From positions 78,472 to 142,471 of the forward strand of contig JANQRB010000025.1 in NCBI GenBank assembly GCA_028284775.1: a stretch of DNA of 64,000 nucleotides, in the 5' to 3' direction. The notes beneath the pieces were generated by a model. That model saw only the letters and a list, made by a program, of their open reading frames with translations. It was not told where the DNA came from and ran no database searches. Below, in pieces: positions 38,601 to 45,806 of the stretch (position 1 is the stretch's first letter; each line of letters opens with the position of its first letter). This DNA is from Candidatus Kapaibacterium sp. (GTDB lineage: Bacteria > Bacteroidota > Ignavibacteria > Kapaibacteriales > UBA7675). Made by a program: the position numbers and the translations under genes.

Positions 38601-38998
38601 GCGCCGCCGCCCTGAAACGTAAATCCGCCGCTGGCGAAGGACTCTTCGCCACCGCGGCCGTCTTCGAGCGTCAGCCCGTTGATTTCAACTGTCCCGCCAG
38701 CCGATACATGAAAAATCTGGGCGCTGTTGCCGCCGGAAATTGTTAACTCATCGGCGCCCGGGCCGTCGATGGTAATATTAACGTCAATCTCGATATTCGA
38801 GCTGAGCGTAATAAGAGATATCGATGCGTCGAACACGATGACGTCGCCGTTGGCGGCGTCAATTACCTCCTGACGCAGGGTTCCCGCACCAGCGTTGCCA
38901 TTACTGGTCACCGTTCTCGTGATCGCATTGAGCGTCAGGGGCGCGGCGCACAACGCCATAAGAAGGGTACAAAGACAAAAGACAGTCGTCTTGCTCAT
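32675..38998 (-). CDS. giant mosaic T9SS protein: beta-helix, cadherin-like repeats, seven-blade propeller
   Basis: 2107 residues with signal peptide (VFCLCTLLMALCAAPLTLNA). Parts in order: a right-handed beta-helix region of the Pmp/CSLREA type (about 25-380; 'AGAGTLRQEVIDAANGDVIVF', repeated 'GGAI/GGAV' turns); an Ig-like domain (about 384-490); about nine cadherin-like/'NDAP' units with 'xVNDxPxxxTN..xxxxED' starts (about 500-1320); a PKD-like unit (about 1349-1430) and a Cys-containing Ig-like unit; a lactonase-type seven-bladed propeller with repeated 'VSxDGKxVYVxGxxDxxxxVFxR' (about 1530-1900); a final cadherin-like unit; and a T9SS sorting domain ('ISPNPARDE', 'AGQYYLVLEL'). Its size and modular order suggest an adhesin or surface scaffold. 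Followed by an intrinsic terminator at 32571-32599. Confidence 0.93.
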   Translation of the reverse strand: MSKTTVFCLCTLLMALCAAPLTLNAITRTVTSNGNAGAGTLRQEVIDAANGDVIVFDASISLITLSSNIEIDVNITIDGPGADELTISGGNSAQIFHVSAGGTVEINGLTLEDGRGGEESFASGGFTFQGGGAIYMDGSGTLNIIDCEFVDNNSQSGNGTTSFDYGGAIFYAGTGTSTISRCLFTGNSITTSSGISGGAVHLFEDADVTVINCTFTANSSPNEGGGIVIDAFPGGSAPSLEVVNCTFFSNTASGASFGGDIHALGNGKTVILQNNIFNHGGAPSTLSVDINGTGTATSRGGNIFRDTPSGITTIVSDNVAGGNTSAGLTGTLAANGGGTRTIAISGVGSLATGFGTTGFTEPSLDQRVHVRDGDIDAGAFEFDGYFNFAALDPVDGATLVPVTSNLVMSFLHNVTISTGSVSIRRTSDDTLIESVGTGNMTGGGTKHVTINPTSDLPGSIGVYVEVPSSLFTGPLSSTFGAISGNSTWNFTTAGVPDQPPVVSTTQTARTAQEDVATTLSVTITDDFTATSALVLTATSGNQSVVADAGIVQQGATAATSVFQVTPVTNASGIASIFVSARDTNGNVSTATFTLTVNAVNDAPVIATNNTAVSTNEDIATNVTVSLVDVDTALNTIALTATSSNQSLLPDGNITQVGVTQATSQFSFLPAMNASGVAQVTITADDGGFQRSTTFTLTVNAVNDPPTIATNNIARTTNEDNATTVTVTLSDPESPIANLQLTATSGNVALVSNANIVQLSATLATTQFQFTPTTNSNGTVDITITADDGQLQSSTVFTLTVNAVNDAPVFSTGPNLSFPEDSGSVTSASWVPAGFGPGGSSDESGQTLTFNLTTANTSLFAVLPTINPGNGDISFQSAPNSTGTAVVDVTLSDNGGTANGGQPTSATQSFNIVISALNDAPEFTTGLAVTVLEDSGPYSMPFATGISDGDVESVQTLTFHLVNDNTSLFSVQPSIVATNGTLEFTPASNANGTALVTVSLSDNGANGGGHVNTSATQQFTITVTPVNDIPSFATTANVIVPENNGPFIQAGVIASISDGDPETTQSLTFHVTTNNVLLFSSQPSISSTGALLFTAQNNSTGTARVFVSLSDDGGPANGGVFTSATQSFLVLVNNFNDPPVFTTSGNVVVPEDNGPTTSPSIVVGVSDGDPTTTQVVSFHLINSNPALFAQQPTVNSTTGTTANLFFTPADDAVGTALVTISASDDGQTGVGHNNTSASQTFLITMTPVNDPPTIGNIADNSIPQNTTGSSVFAIADIDNQVTTLTLSATSSDQSLIQDSNLIFSPTAATTTLFYTPDCGEVGSAVVTVTVQDASSATVSTNFTVTVLPVPAADITGATCACPEVPLVYSIADQTGASYSWSIVNGIILGGQNSTSVSVDWAPGTTGQIRVDVTSQAGCTQAAILVVEAKNVAANMDLATVTANLTTVANFCVTFDVLGNDDGTGLQLIAVNNPSNGTITTWSSSGSVTYKPNVGFEGIDGFSYRIQDVNGCKVTGNTVEVVVSNSTDIVNLYYVERQKDRSGGVRGLRYARSVTVSPDGKHVYVAGRSDHSIAIFSRSSSDGALSYLGRAQHAKNGITSMKFPMDVEISPDGNHLYVSSYGNKSIVVLARNATTGLLSFVERKRHGQQDAGKTILGLNQPIALALSSDGKSLYCAGYGDHTVSVFRRDAGTGKLEYLERQRDGVGGVDGLNLTHDLTVSLDGKNVYAVGYGDNAVVVFERNLNSGLLSFVERLRDGIGGVDGLNQASSVHSSFDGKHVYVSGFADDALALFNRSSVDGSLSFVKRYKDGSNGGTALDAPFSLRVSADGKNVYVSAESDNALTVFARAASDGELTVLDHEKDGVDGADGLRQVQGIAVSADSRHIYCSSRGDNAVSVIWRNRAPVALDKGTLSVLPSASLVVSGLLTNADKDGQALTITGATGATLGALSITGGGTTITYDAGAVPGSDSFDYTIDDGHGGSSTATVTVNVSAIKLSFDNTSALENGGESGGNLARFMGISPNPARDEALIEFELYADADIRLRVVDVNGRTITILSEAPLADGRHQFIWDTRLKNGAPVSAGQYYLVLELSQAGDGGSSVSAPLQVRR

Positions 38999-39277
38999 GA
39001 AGAAAACTCCAACCGTGTAAAAAAGAAAAAACGATGGAGAACAAGCGAGGGTTTTTCCACTTCAGCCGATCATGCCACCTGGCGCGGGCTTTTTGTTGGA
39101 CGCTTTGTTCTGTAGTCGACTGATAAAAGACATGGCAACGTGCGGGTGTCGGGCAACGTTCATTGCCGCTCTTCAATCATAGTTTGGCATAATTTGGCAT
39201 AGTTAGGGAAATGGCAAAGCCATTCCCCGGACAGACGCCGGGAAATGGCCAATTTGTTCCAACCATCGGCATACGAC
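38999..39277. other. intergenic region between the giant gene and the first collar gene
   Basis: About 280 bases. Near 39211-39245 two adjacent inverted repeats (AATGGC/GCCATT and CCCGG/CCGGG) lie downstream of the collar gene on the minus strand and may help end its transcript, though no T-run follows. The part near 39000 is A-rich and should include the promoter of the giant gene. Confidence 0.4.
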
Positions 39278-39826
39278 TTAATTGCGCGATGGAAAGATAC
39301 CCTGAAGGCAGATAATGTAGTTCAATGCCAACGAGGGCTGCATATTATTGTGAGCCTGGCCGCCGCCGGTATTGCTGATAGACAAGCTGTTCATCTGCGA
39401 GTTAGCCGTAGTGGCGTAGCGCGTGTTAATGGGTTGCGCCGTTGGGCCACTGCCGGTCAGAGGTCCGGTACCGGGGAAATGGTTCTGCGGACTATTTTCA
39501 TCGCCGCTATTACTGTCGTTGTTGCAATTGAGCGCATGGGTGTGCGGCGGTATCTGATTGACGGTAAGCGTCACCGTTGTTGTACCGGTTCTTTGACCGA
39601 GATTGTAGGTCGGCAATCCCGCTCCCGTGCCGGCGCCGATAGCCGTACGGCCGCGCAGATCCGGCAGTGCCATCGATGTGCGGCAGTCGCCGCCGTAGGT
39701 ACAGCCGATGATGGAAAACAAAGCAGTGTTTGACGAAATAGCCAAAAGCTGCCCACTGCAAATCGCCCAGGTGCGCGGCGCGAAGTTGCCGGCAAAAAGA
39801 CGAATCTCACCTATCATACCTTCCAT
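39278..39826 (-). CDS. phage tail collar-domain protein (microcystin-dependent-protein type), copy 1
   Basis: A 182-residue protein of the small tail-collar family ('MIGEIRLFAGNFAPRTWAICSGQLLAISSNTALFSIIG', 'TYGGDCRTSMALPDLRGRTAIG' and 'NLGQRTGT', cut here into shorter pieces only for description). The C-terminus 'QPSLALNYIICLQGIFPS' is the standard ending of the MdpB-like group. Members are common, often tandem, in bacteria and are not necessarily part of a phage. No signal peptide. It is a close paralogue of the next gene upstream (40002-40550), with which it shares order, length and most residues. Role unknown; surface attachment is often proposed. Confidence 0.9.
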   Translation of the reverse strand: MEGMIGEIRLFAGNFAPRTWAICSGQLLAISSNTALFSIIGCTYGGDCRTSMALPDLRGRTAIGAGTGAGLPTYNLGQRTGTTTVTLTVNQIPPHTHALNCNNDSNSGDENSPQNHFPGTGPLTGSGPTAQPINTRYATTANSQMNSLSISNTGGGQAHNNMQPSLALNYIICLQGIFPSRN

Positions 39827-40001
39827 GTGATACCTCTGAATTAGTTACAGTTGATGAACTGATTTAAAAAAAAGAACTGAGTTTCAAGCTTTCAACTACT
39901 TCATCTGACTGGCCCGCAGTGACGCAGCGGCGTCGGGCATCTTCCAGGGGCCTTTTCCGCTGAGAAAGCTATCAGAGCTGTCGAGAGCCCCACGTACATA
40001 T

Positions 40002-40550
40002 TTAATTGCGCGACGGATAAACTCCGAACAGGCAGATAATGTAATGCAGTGCTAACGAAGGCTGCATATTGTTATGTGATTGCCCGCCCCCAACAGTGCT
40101 AATGGCCAGACTATTCATTTGTGCGTTGGCTGTCGCGGCGTAGCGCGTATTTTCGGGGCCGGCCGTTGGGCCGCTGCCGGTCAGCGGGCCGGTCCCGAAA
40201 AAGTGATTCTGCGGACTATTCTCGTCGCCCAAGTTAGAATCGTTGTTGCAATTAAGATGATGATTGTGGGGCGGCATCTGCGTGATATTCAAGAGCTCGG
40301 TCGCCGTGCCGGTCCTTTGACCGAGATTATAGTGGGGCAGACCAGCACCCGTACCCTGGCCTATCGGAGCTCGGCCCCGCAGGTCGGGTAGGCCAAAGGT
40401 CGTTCGGCCGTCGCCGCCGTAGGTCGTGCCGAGAATGGAAAAGAGTGCGTCATTCGAGGAAATTGCCAATAACTGCCCTTCGCAAAAAGCCCAGGCGCGC
40501 GGCGCAAAATTTCCGGCAAAGAGCCGGACTTCGGCAATTGTAGGATTCAT
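40002..40550 (-). CDS. phage tail collar-domain protein, copy 2
   Basis: Also 182 residues and clearly a duplicate of copy 1: both have the N-terminal 'EVRLFAGNFAPRAWAFCEGQ' type of start, 'TYGGDGRTTFGLPDLRGRAPIG', the collar motif 'MPPHNHHLNCNNDSN', and the ending 'ALHYIICLFGVYPSRN'. The Cys in 'GGDCRT' of copy 1 is 'GGDGRT' here, the more usual form. The two genes are 175 bases apart on the same strand. No other tail genes (sheath, tube, baseplate) are in the window, so I do not read this as a prophage or contractile injection system. Confidence 0.9.
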   Translation of the reverse strand: MNPTIAEVRLFAGNFAPRAWAFCEGQLLAISSNDALFSILGTTYGGDGRTTFGLPDLRGRAPIGQGTGAGLPHYNLGQRTGTATELLNITQMPPHNHHLNCNNDSNLGDENSPQNHFFGTGPLTGSGPTAGPENTRYAATANAQMNSLAISTVGGGQSHNNMQPSLALHYIICLFGVYPSRN

Positions 40551-41658
40551 GAAATCTCCGTGTAAAAAGAATAATAACGGAATGAATTTTTTGTGACTAT
40601 TGTAGAATTTTCAAGTTTTCTACGGCTGCACCCTTAGAATGATCGTCGAGGCAGACCGTCAGGAAAATGTTCGCCCCCTATGATTCCTGACCCCGCTTCA
40701 GATTTCCCCTGAACGCCGATGAAGCTGGGCCGAAATGCCACAGTTTGGAGCAGGAACACATACGCCGGTCTCGATTTTGAGCAAAGCCTAGATAGCGCCA
40801 TGCCTGTTCGCAACGGCGTAGGACTATTGGAAATGCGTAGCTTGCCAGGCAAGCTGCAGTTGTGAATGCTGCCGATGACGACGAGACGTAGGCTGTAGCC
40901 ATAGAGTCGCCCGTTCGTCCAATGGCGACCCGGCCACACTTATGACGCCGCAACGAATCGAGACGGGACGCACATGGTTGCGTCGCCCGGCGATGCTTTG
41001 ACGGATGCACTTCGGCGTGAAAAGTTAAATCAGCTTCGCTGCCGGCCCCTTGTCTCTGGGACAGAGCCCGATACCGGCTACGACACTTAGCTATCGGAGG
41101 CAAAGCGTGCGCAGCGGTAGGTCGCTGTAAGGGAAATGCGCTTATCGGCGAATCAATGCGATCGCCAATAGTCCCTTCCATAAAACCTCCAGTCAGGGGA
41201 ATAGTCGTTAAGGAGTTTGAACTATAATAATTGGAGATTACGGAGTTTTTGTACCGAAAGAACGATCGCGCGGTGATTGGCTGTTTCGCTTGATTTGTAC
41301 CGGATTTCCGAAGTAATGGTTGCCTATGTTACTATTGCTATGCCATGGAATCAGCGCCGCGCGGGTACTACCGATTTAATAACATAGCTAAAATAGCGAT
41401 AAAAAATTCACCGCAAAATTATTTGCGATTGCGATCCGGATTGCTCAGTGTATTCGACAGCTACAATAAACTAGTGCTCTCTGCAGTTGGTACCGCCGCT
41501 TGCTGAAAGCCTTTGATCTAAGGAACTAAATCAGCGAAGCTGCCGAATTTCGAGGCAAAAACTACGAAAATTTTAGCAATGGCAAAATAGGGAATCAAGA
41601 TAAATTTTCATTAACTGTCCGGATCCAGCGCAGTCGATTTTTTATCCGCTTAGGCAAT
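40551..41658. other. long intergenic region, possibly decayed
   Basis: About 1.1 kb with no convincing gene. A 167-codon minus-strand frame (40678-41181) starts MEGTIGD, reminiscent of MEGMIGE at the start of collar copy 1, but the rest of it does not resemble a collar domain or any family I know. The part from 41200 to 41640 is AT-rich and has stops in all frames. It could be a remnant of a third collar gene or of some other lost gene. Confidence 0.35.
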
Positions 41659-42714
41659 TCATTCGATGATACCGCCCCCCAGGCAAAGGTCGGCCGAATA
41701 AAATATGGCGAACTGACCGGAGGCGATGCCGGTATCGCCCTGCTCCATCCGCAGCCACCAGCGCTTCCCGCCCAGCGGCAGCAGACGACAGGCCGTTGAT
41801 GCCGGACCGTGCCGCAGTTTAACGCGGATCTGATCCGAGGCAAGGGGCGCGGCGTCAATCCAATGACCATCGGCCACGGTGAGGGAAAGTTTCGCCCGCC
41901 CCGTCAGGCGGGTACCGTGAGTGACATACACAATGTTTTGTTCGGTATCTTTTTGCGCGACAAACCAAGGGCCGCCGCTGAGCCCAAGGCCCTGCCGCTG
42001 GCCGATCGTGTAAAACCAGAAGCCCTGGTGTTCGCCCAGTACGCGACCGCTGCCGAGCTCTTTGATCGGACCGCTGCGCTCGCCCAGGTGAAATTTTACG
42101 AAGTCGCGATACTGAATTTTGCCAAGGAAACAGATGCCCTGGCTGTCTTTACGGTCTTTGTTGGGCAGATTCATGGAGTCGGCGAGGGTCCGGACTTCCG
42201 CTTTAGTATAGCGGCCGAGCGGAAAAAGCGCGCGTCCGAGCTGCGCCTGGCTGAGGTGCGAAAGAAAGTAGGTTTGGTCTTTGATGGGGTCGGCGGCCGT
42301 TTTCAGCACAAAGCGGCTCTCTACTTGTTCCACCGCGGCATAGTGTCCCGAAGCAACCTTGTGATAGGAGTCATCGAGGCGCGTAAAAAATTCGCCGTAT
42401 TTGATGCGTTGATTGCAAAAGATATCCGGGCTGGGAGTCCGACCTGCTTTCAGCTCCCGCAAGGCATAGCCCACCACTTTGTCGAGATATTCCGTCTGCA
42501 GCGAAATGATATGCAGCGGAACACCGGCGCGTTCACAAACTTCGCGGGCATAGCTCAGGTCCTCTTCCCAGGGACAATCGCCCAGATAGGCGAGTTCGTC
42601 TTCGAGCCAGATTTTCAGGTAGTATGCACTGAGCTCGTGCCCTCCCTCCTCTTTTAAGAGATTGAGCGCCACGGAGGAATCGACGCCGCCGGACAGTAAA
42701 ACGGCAATTTTCAT
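41659..42714 (-). CDS. mnmA: tRNA-specific 2-thiouridylase MnmA
   Basis: A 351-residue enzyme that thiolates U34 of tRNA(Lys), tRNA(Glu) and tRNA(Gln), using ATP and sulfur from a persulfide relay. The PP-loop SGGVDSS is at residues 8-14. The two catalytic cysteines are present: Cys100 in 'PDIFCNQRIKYG' and Cys195 in 'KDSQGICFLG'. Other family signatures are 'ASGHYA', 'DPIKDQTYFL' and 'FYTIGQRQGLGLSGG'. The C-terminal beta-barrel is complete. The short 'YYLKIWLEDE' loop replaces the 'GMxMKNWD' found in proteobacterial enzymes. It is a single gene with no obvious operon partner. Confidence 0.97.
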   Translation of the reverse strand: MKIAVLLSGGVDSSVALNLLKEEGGHELSAYYLKIWLEDELAYLGDCPWEEDLSYAREVCERAGVPLHIISLQTEYLDKVVGYALRELKAGRTPSPDIFCNQRIKYGEFFTRLDDSYHKVASGHYAAVEQVESRFVLKTAADPIKDQTYFLSHLSQAQLGRALFPLGRYTKAEVRTLADSMNLPNKDRKDSQGICFLGKIQYRDFVKFHLGERSGPIKELGSGRVLGEHQGFWFYTIGQRQGLGLSGGPWFVAQKDTEQNIVYVTHGTRLTGRAKLSLTVADGHWIDAAPLASDQIRVKLRHGPASTACRLLPLGGKRWWLRMEQGDTGIASGQFAIFYSADLCLGGGIIE

Positions 42715-43056
42715 TGCTTAACCAATGCTGCTGCTAATGAGAATCAACAAGAGCTTCTAAGACTCGTTCTGGCGGCAATTATTATACCTGCGAAAGAACA
42801 CCTTGGCAAAGAGCAGCGGTGGCGGCCTCGAATCGCAGAAGAACCGATCAGCTCAGCCTAGAACAGCGCAGGCGTGGTTCGCCATTGCCCGCCGCGAGGG
42901 ATCCGCAAGCCTGTCCCGATGATGAATTATTTCACCGGTCGGAGGCATATCCCGATGCGAGCAGCGACGACCACACCTTCGCGGGTGGGCGCTCCCCAAA
43001 AGGAGCGCCCGGCTTGAAATCAAGCTTCTGCAGGATTGCCGACAAGCGGCCTCGGT
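42715..43056. other. intergenic region with inverted repeat
   Basis: About 340 bases between the mnmA start and the stop of the SdrD-B-like gene. It includes the hairpin at 42987-43010. A short plus-strand frame (42819-43076) has no support. The mnmA promoter should lie in the 42715-42800 part, which is AT-richer. Confidence 0.4.
42987..43010 (-). terminator. hairpin downstream of the SdrD-B-like gene, possible terminator
   Basis: A perfect 9-bp stem (GGGCGCTCC with GGAGCGCCC, loop CCAAAA) starts 47 bases after the stop at 43057. No T-run follows on the minus strand, so it is at best a weak or factor-assisted terminator. Confidence 0.45.
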
Positions 43057-45042
43057 CTATTCAACCACGAAGTTGAGGGTCTGCACTTGATTGCCCAAGC
43101 GCAGGAGCAACTGATAACTGCCGGCGGGCAGACTGGCAATGTCATGGTTGAGTTCGTGCTGGCCGGCGGCCCTGAATCCGCTTGCCACAATGGCGATCTG
43201 ACGACCCTGCAAGTCATAGACTTCGATCGAGGCATTGCCGCCTTCCTGCAGCTCGTAGCTGATCGACAGTTTATCGGAGGCCGGATTGGGCCTGGTGCTC
43301 AATGACTTGATGAGCTGCGTCTGATCGACGGCAACCGAAGACGTCGGCGACCGATCATCATCATTCCATTGCGTCACCGGCGGCACATCACAGCAATTCA
43401 GGAAATCGATGTGATCGAGCGTATCGCAATACTTAACATCAACGGTCCAACAGCCGGTAGTCGGATTGGTCGGGAAACAGGTCGGACGCAGCTCTTCGCA
43501 GATTTCGTAGGTGCCGGGCTTGACCCAGAAGCAATAGACTCCTTTGTCATTAGTCGTTGTCGTCATGGTATTGCCGTTGACATCGGTCAGCGTAATTACC
43601 CAGCCGCCCACTTTCCGATCTTCGGTGGGATCGTAAACGCCGTCGCAGTTAACGTCCCAGATTTTACATCCCTGAATTTTGCTGAGCTTGGTGTTGCCGA
43701 AATCGAGGTTGCGCAGCGTGTCGCAGAAGTCGACTGTGACCGTATGGCAGGGATCATCCTTGGGGAAGGTTTGCTGCCAGCCCTCGCGAGGGCACTCGCA
43801 GATAATATAGGTGCCCGGCTTAACCAGGAAACAGTATTTACCGTCGGCGTCTGTAAAGGTCGTGTCGATCGGCTGACCGTCTTCGTTTTTCAGCACGATT
43901 TTCCAATCCGGCACCTTGTTTTCATTATCATCGAACTTGCAGTTACAATTGGCGTCTTCCCATTTACAGCCTTCAAGTTTGCTGTACTTGAAATTGCCGA
44001 AATCGAGATCCGTTATCGTCTCGCAAAAGCCGATAACCACGGTATAGCAGCCATCGTCGGCGGGCAGCGTCTGGGTCCAGCCGGTCTGCTGATCTTCGCA
44101 GATCACATAGGTACCCGGCTTAACAAAGAAGCAGTAATTGCCGTCGGCATCGGTTACCACCGTTTGCCCGCTGCCGCCGTTCGCCGAGGTCAACTTAATT
44201 GTCCAGCCGCCCAGGCCGGGCTCGCCGGGATCTTTAACGCCGTCACAGTCCCAGTCTGCAAACTTCATGCCCTGTATTTTACTGTATTTAAAATTGCCGA
44301 AGTCAATGTCTGTCACCGTCTCGCACTCGCCGACCGTGACAATGTGTTTCCCCGGCGGATCGGCGGTCGTCGAAGGAAATGTCTGAATCCAGCCGGGCTT
44401 CAGCACTTCGCAGACCTTGTAGGTGCCCGGCGGCACACAGATACAATAATTGCCTTCGGCATCCGTGGTCGCGGCCCAACAGTTATCGACAATAATGCAC
44501 CAGCCTTCCAGCCCCGGCTCGCCATCTTCCTTGATGCCGTTGCAGTTGTAATCAGCCCACTTCATACCCTTGATGAAGCCCGCTTTGTAACAGCCGAAGT
44601 CAGCGATCGCTACATCGCCCGGTTTCAGCGGACCAATCGTGTGTTTGCCATTGCATGGAAAGGTCGTTTTCCATCCTGGCTGCTGCACATTAATCACGCT
44701 ATAGATCTGCCCGCCGTTAATTTTTACTTCATAGCAGCCGGCCTCGTCGGTCGTCGTCGAGAATACTTCCTTGTCCTGATTGATAAAGATTATTTTGCAG
44801 TCGGGAACTGTTCGCTCGTTATCGTCGAAGACGCAATTGGCGTTGGCGTCATACCAGTACTTACCTTTTACCGTCACCTCGGCTGCCAGCGTGCCCGCTG
44901 TTACGAAGGCAAAAACTGCCGCCACGACGCTAATGCGGGCCACGGCGTTCAGGGCTCCGGCTACCACTGGCTTTCCGGTCAAGGCCGAACCGAACAATTC
45001 TGCAAGAAACGATCGACGTAAAATGTGTTGATGTACCATCAT
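43057..45042 (-). CDS. SdrD-B-like repeat protein, Cys-rich, with T9SS sorting domain
   Basis: A 661-residue exported protein with a hydrophobic signal ending near 'VTAGTLAAE'. Five repeats of about 100 residues follow, each beginning with a calcium-type loop, for example 'DYNCNGIKEDGEPG', 'DWDCDGVKDPGEPG', 'DANCNCKFDDNE', 'DVNCDGVYDPTE', continuing with 'GGWxIxLxxxxG', a 'TxTDxDGxYCFxVKPGTYxICE' core and closing with 'VxFCxTxxxLDFGN'. This is the SdrD B-like/Cna-B-type beta-sandwich. The regular Cys pairs are unusual and suggest disulfides. The C-terminus is a T9SS sorting domain ('TRPNPASDKLSISYEL', 'LPAGSYQLLLRL'). Probably a stalk-like surface protein; function unknown. Confidence 0.92.
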   Translation of the reverse strand: MMVHQHILRRSFLAELFGSALTGKPVVAGALNAVARISVVAAVFAFVTAGTLAAEVTVKGKYWYDANANCVFDDNERTVPDCKIIFINQDKEVFSTTTDEAGCYEVKINGGQIYSVINVQQPGWKTTFPCNGKHTIGPLKPGDVAIADFGCYKAGFIKGMKWADYNCNGIKEDGEPGLEGWCIIVDNCWAATTDAEGNYCICVPPGTYKVCEVLKPGWIQTFPSTTADPPGKHIVTVGECETVTDIDFGNFKYSKIQGMKFADWDCDGVKDPGEPGLGGWTIKLTSANGGSGQTVVTDADGNYCFFVKPGTYVICEDQQTGWTQTLPADDGCYTVVIGFCETITDLDFGNFKYSKLEGCKWEDANCNCKFDDNENKVPDWKIVLKNEDGQPIDTTFTDADGKYCFLVKPGTYIICECPREGWQQTFPKDDPCHTVTVDFCDTLRNLDFGNTKLSKIQGCKIWDVNCDGVYDPTEDRKVGGWVITLTDVNGNTMTTTTNDKGVYCFWVKPGTYEICEELRPTCFPTNPTTGCWTVDVKYCDTLDHIDFLNCCDVPPVTQWNDDDRSPTSSVAVDQTQLIKSLSTRPNPASDKLSISYELQEGGNASIEVYDLQGRQIAIVASGFRAAGQHELNHDIASLPAGSYQLLLRLGNQVQTLNFVVE

Positions 45043-45806
45043 TGAAGCACCAAAAAAAGTGAAGAAAAGAGATGACTGCTCCTGTGGAGTTTATTCCTTA
45101 GTTCAGGAGTAAGGTCATTGATTTAAAGTATGGCGATCTCTGCCCTTGCGTATCGCCGGCAGTGTGTTAACAGAGTTTCAGTACTGCTTAAAACTAAACT
45201 TCATGTCCGGCAGCGACCCAAAGCGACAGGGCGGATCACAATGCTAGCCGATGGACTTCCGGGTGAACTACGGGATGTAAACTCATGAAGTGCCTTTGTC
45301 GGTTCGACCTTTTCTTAGTGCGGCGTTTACATCCTCAAAGCTAAAAGGCAGCATTGCTTAGTTGTCGCGTAAAAAAAAGTGTAGATCGCGTACGATAACA
45401 GTGCGGTTTGTACTCAAGGTCACAAGACGAAACTTCGATTGCCGACGAACCTTTCCTGACTTTAGGCAGTGAGTCTCAACAAAGGAACGCGGCTGTAATG
45501 CGAATTCTATTTGGAATGATTGTTTGTGCAAATCACACCGGCAGCTATTACACCGGCGGACTCGGCGTACGTGACGTTTGCTCTTGCTGAAAAGCGGGAA
45601 AATATACGCAAAGGCCCGCAAGCAAGTCAATCAGAGTATTTCTGATTTTTCCCTAAGGGTTTCCCTTAGTGCCCGAGTAGTGCTCGGAAGCTCGCCGGCC
45701 GGCAGCGTTTGGATAAATGGCCATTTAGCGGGATTTTCGGACTGGTGCAATCTTTTACCGGCACCGGCTGGCTTCGTCTCTGTATAATATTTTATTGTGA
45801 TTGACT
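45043..45806. other. intergenic region between divergent genes
   Basis: About 760 bases with no supported gene. It contains a 10-bp perfect inverted repeat (45273-45334). A minus-strand 90-codon frame (45358-45630) looks spurious, being Arg/Cys-rich with no family match. The stretch 45773-45800 includes TATAAT at 45783-45788, a possible -10 box for the EI24 gene, but no good -35 box is visible. Confidence 0.4.
45273..45334. repeat. 10-bp perfect inverted repeat with 42-base spacer
   Basis: GGATGTAAAC (45273-45282) is matched by GTTTACATCC (45325-45334). It could be a regulatory hairpin or a pair of binding sites for a dimeric regulator in the intergenic region. No other copy was noticed. Confidence 0.6.

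Noticed and set aside
39181..39200. TTTGGCATAATTTGGCAT as a sigma-54 (-24/-12) promoter
   Set aside because: Spacing and the -12 element are wrong (TTGGC in place of TTGC); it is also oriented toward no suitable gene.
39278..40550. Tail-collar genes as evidence of a prophage or contractile injection system
   Set aside because: No sheath, tube, baseplate, capsid, integrase or lysis genes nearby; stand-alone collar proteins are common in bacteria.
40678..41181. A possible 167-residue protein starting MEGTIGD
   Set aside because: Only the first residues resemble the collar proteins; the remainder is Arg/Ser/Cys-rich and unlike any domain.
43369..45021. A 550-codon plus-strand frame opposite the SdrD-B-like gene
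   Set aside because: It is the mirror of a well-supported repeat protein; its translation has no family match, and its repeats only mirror the repeats on the other strand.
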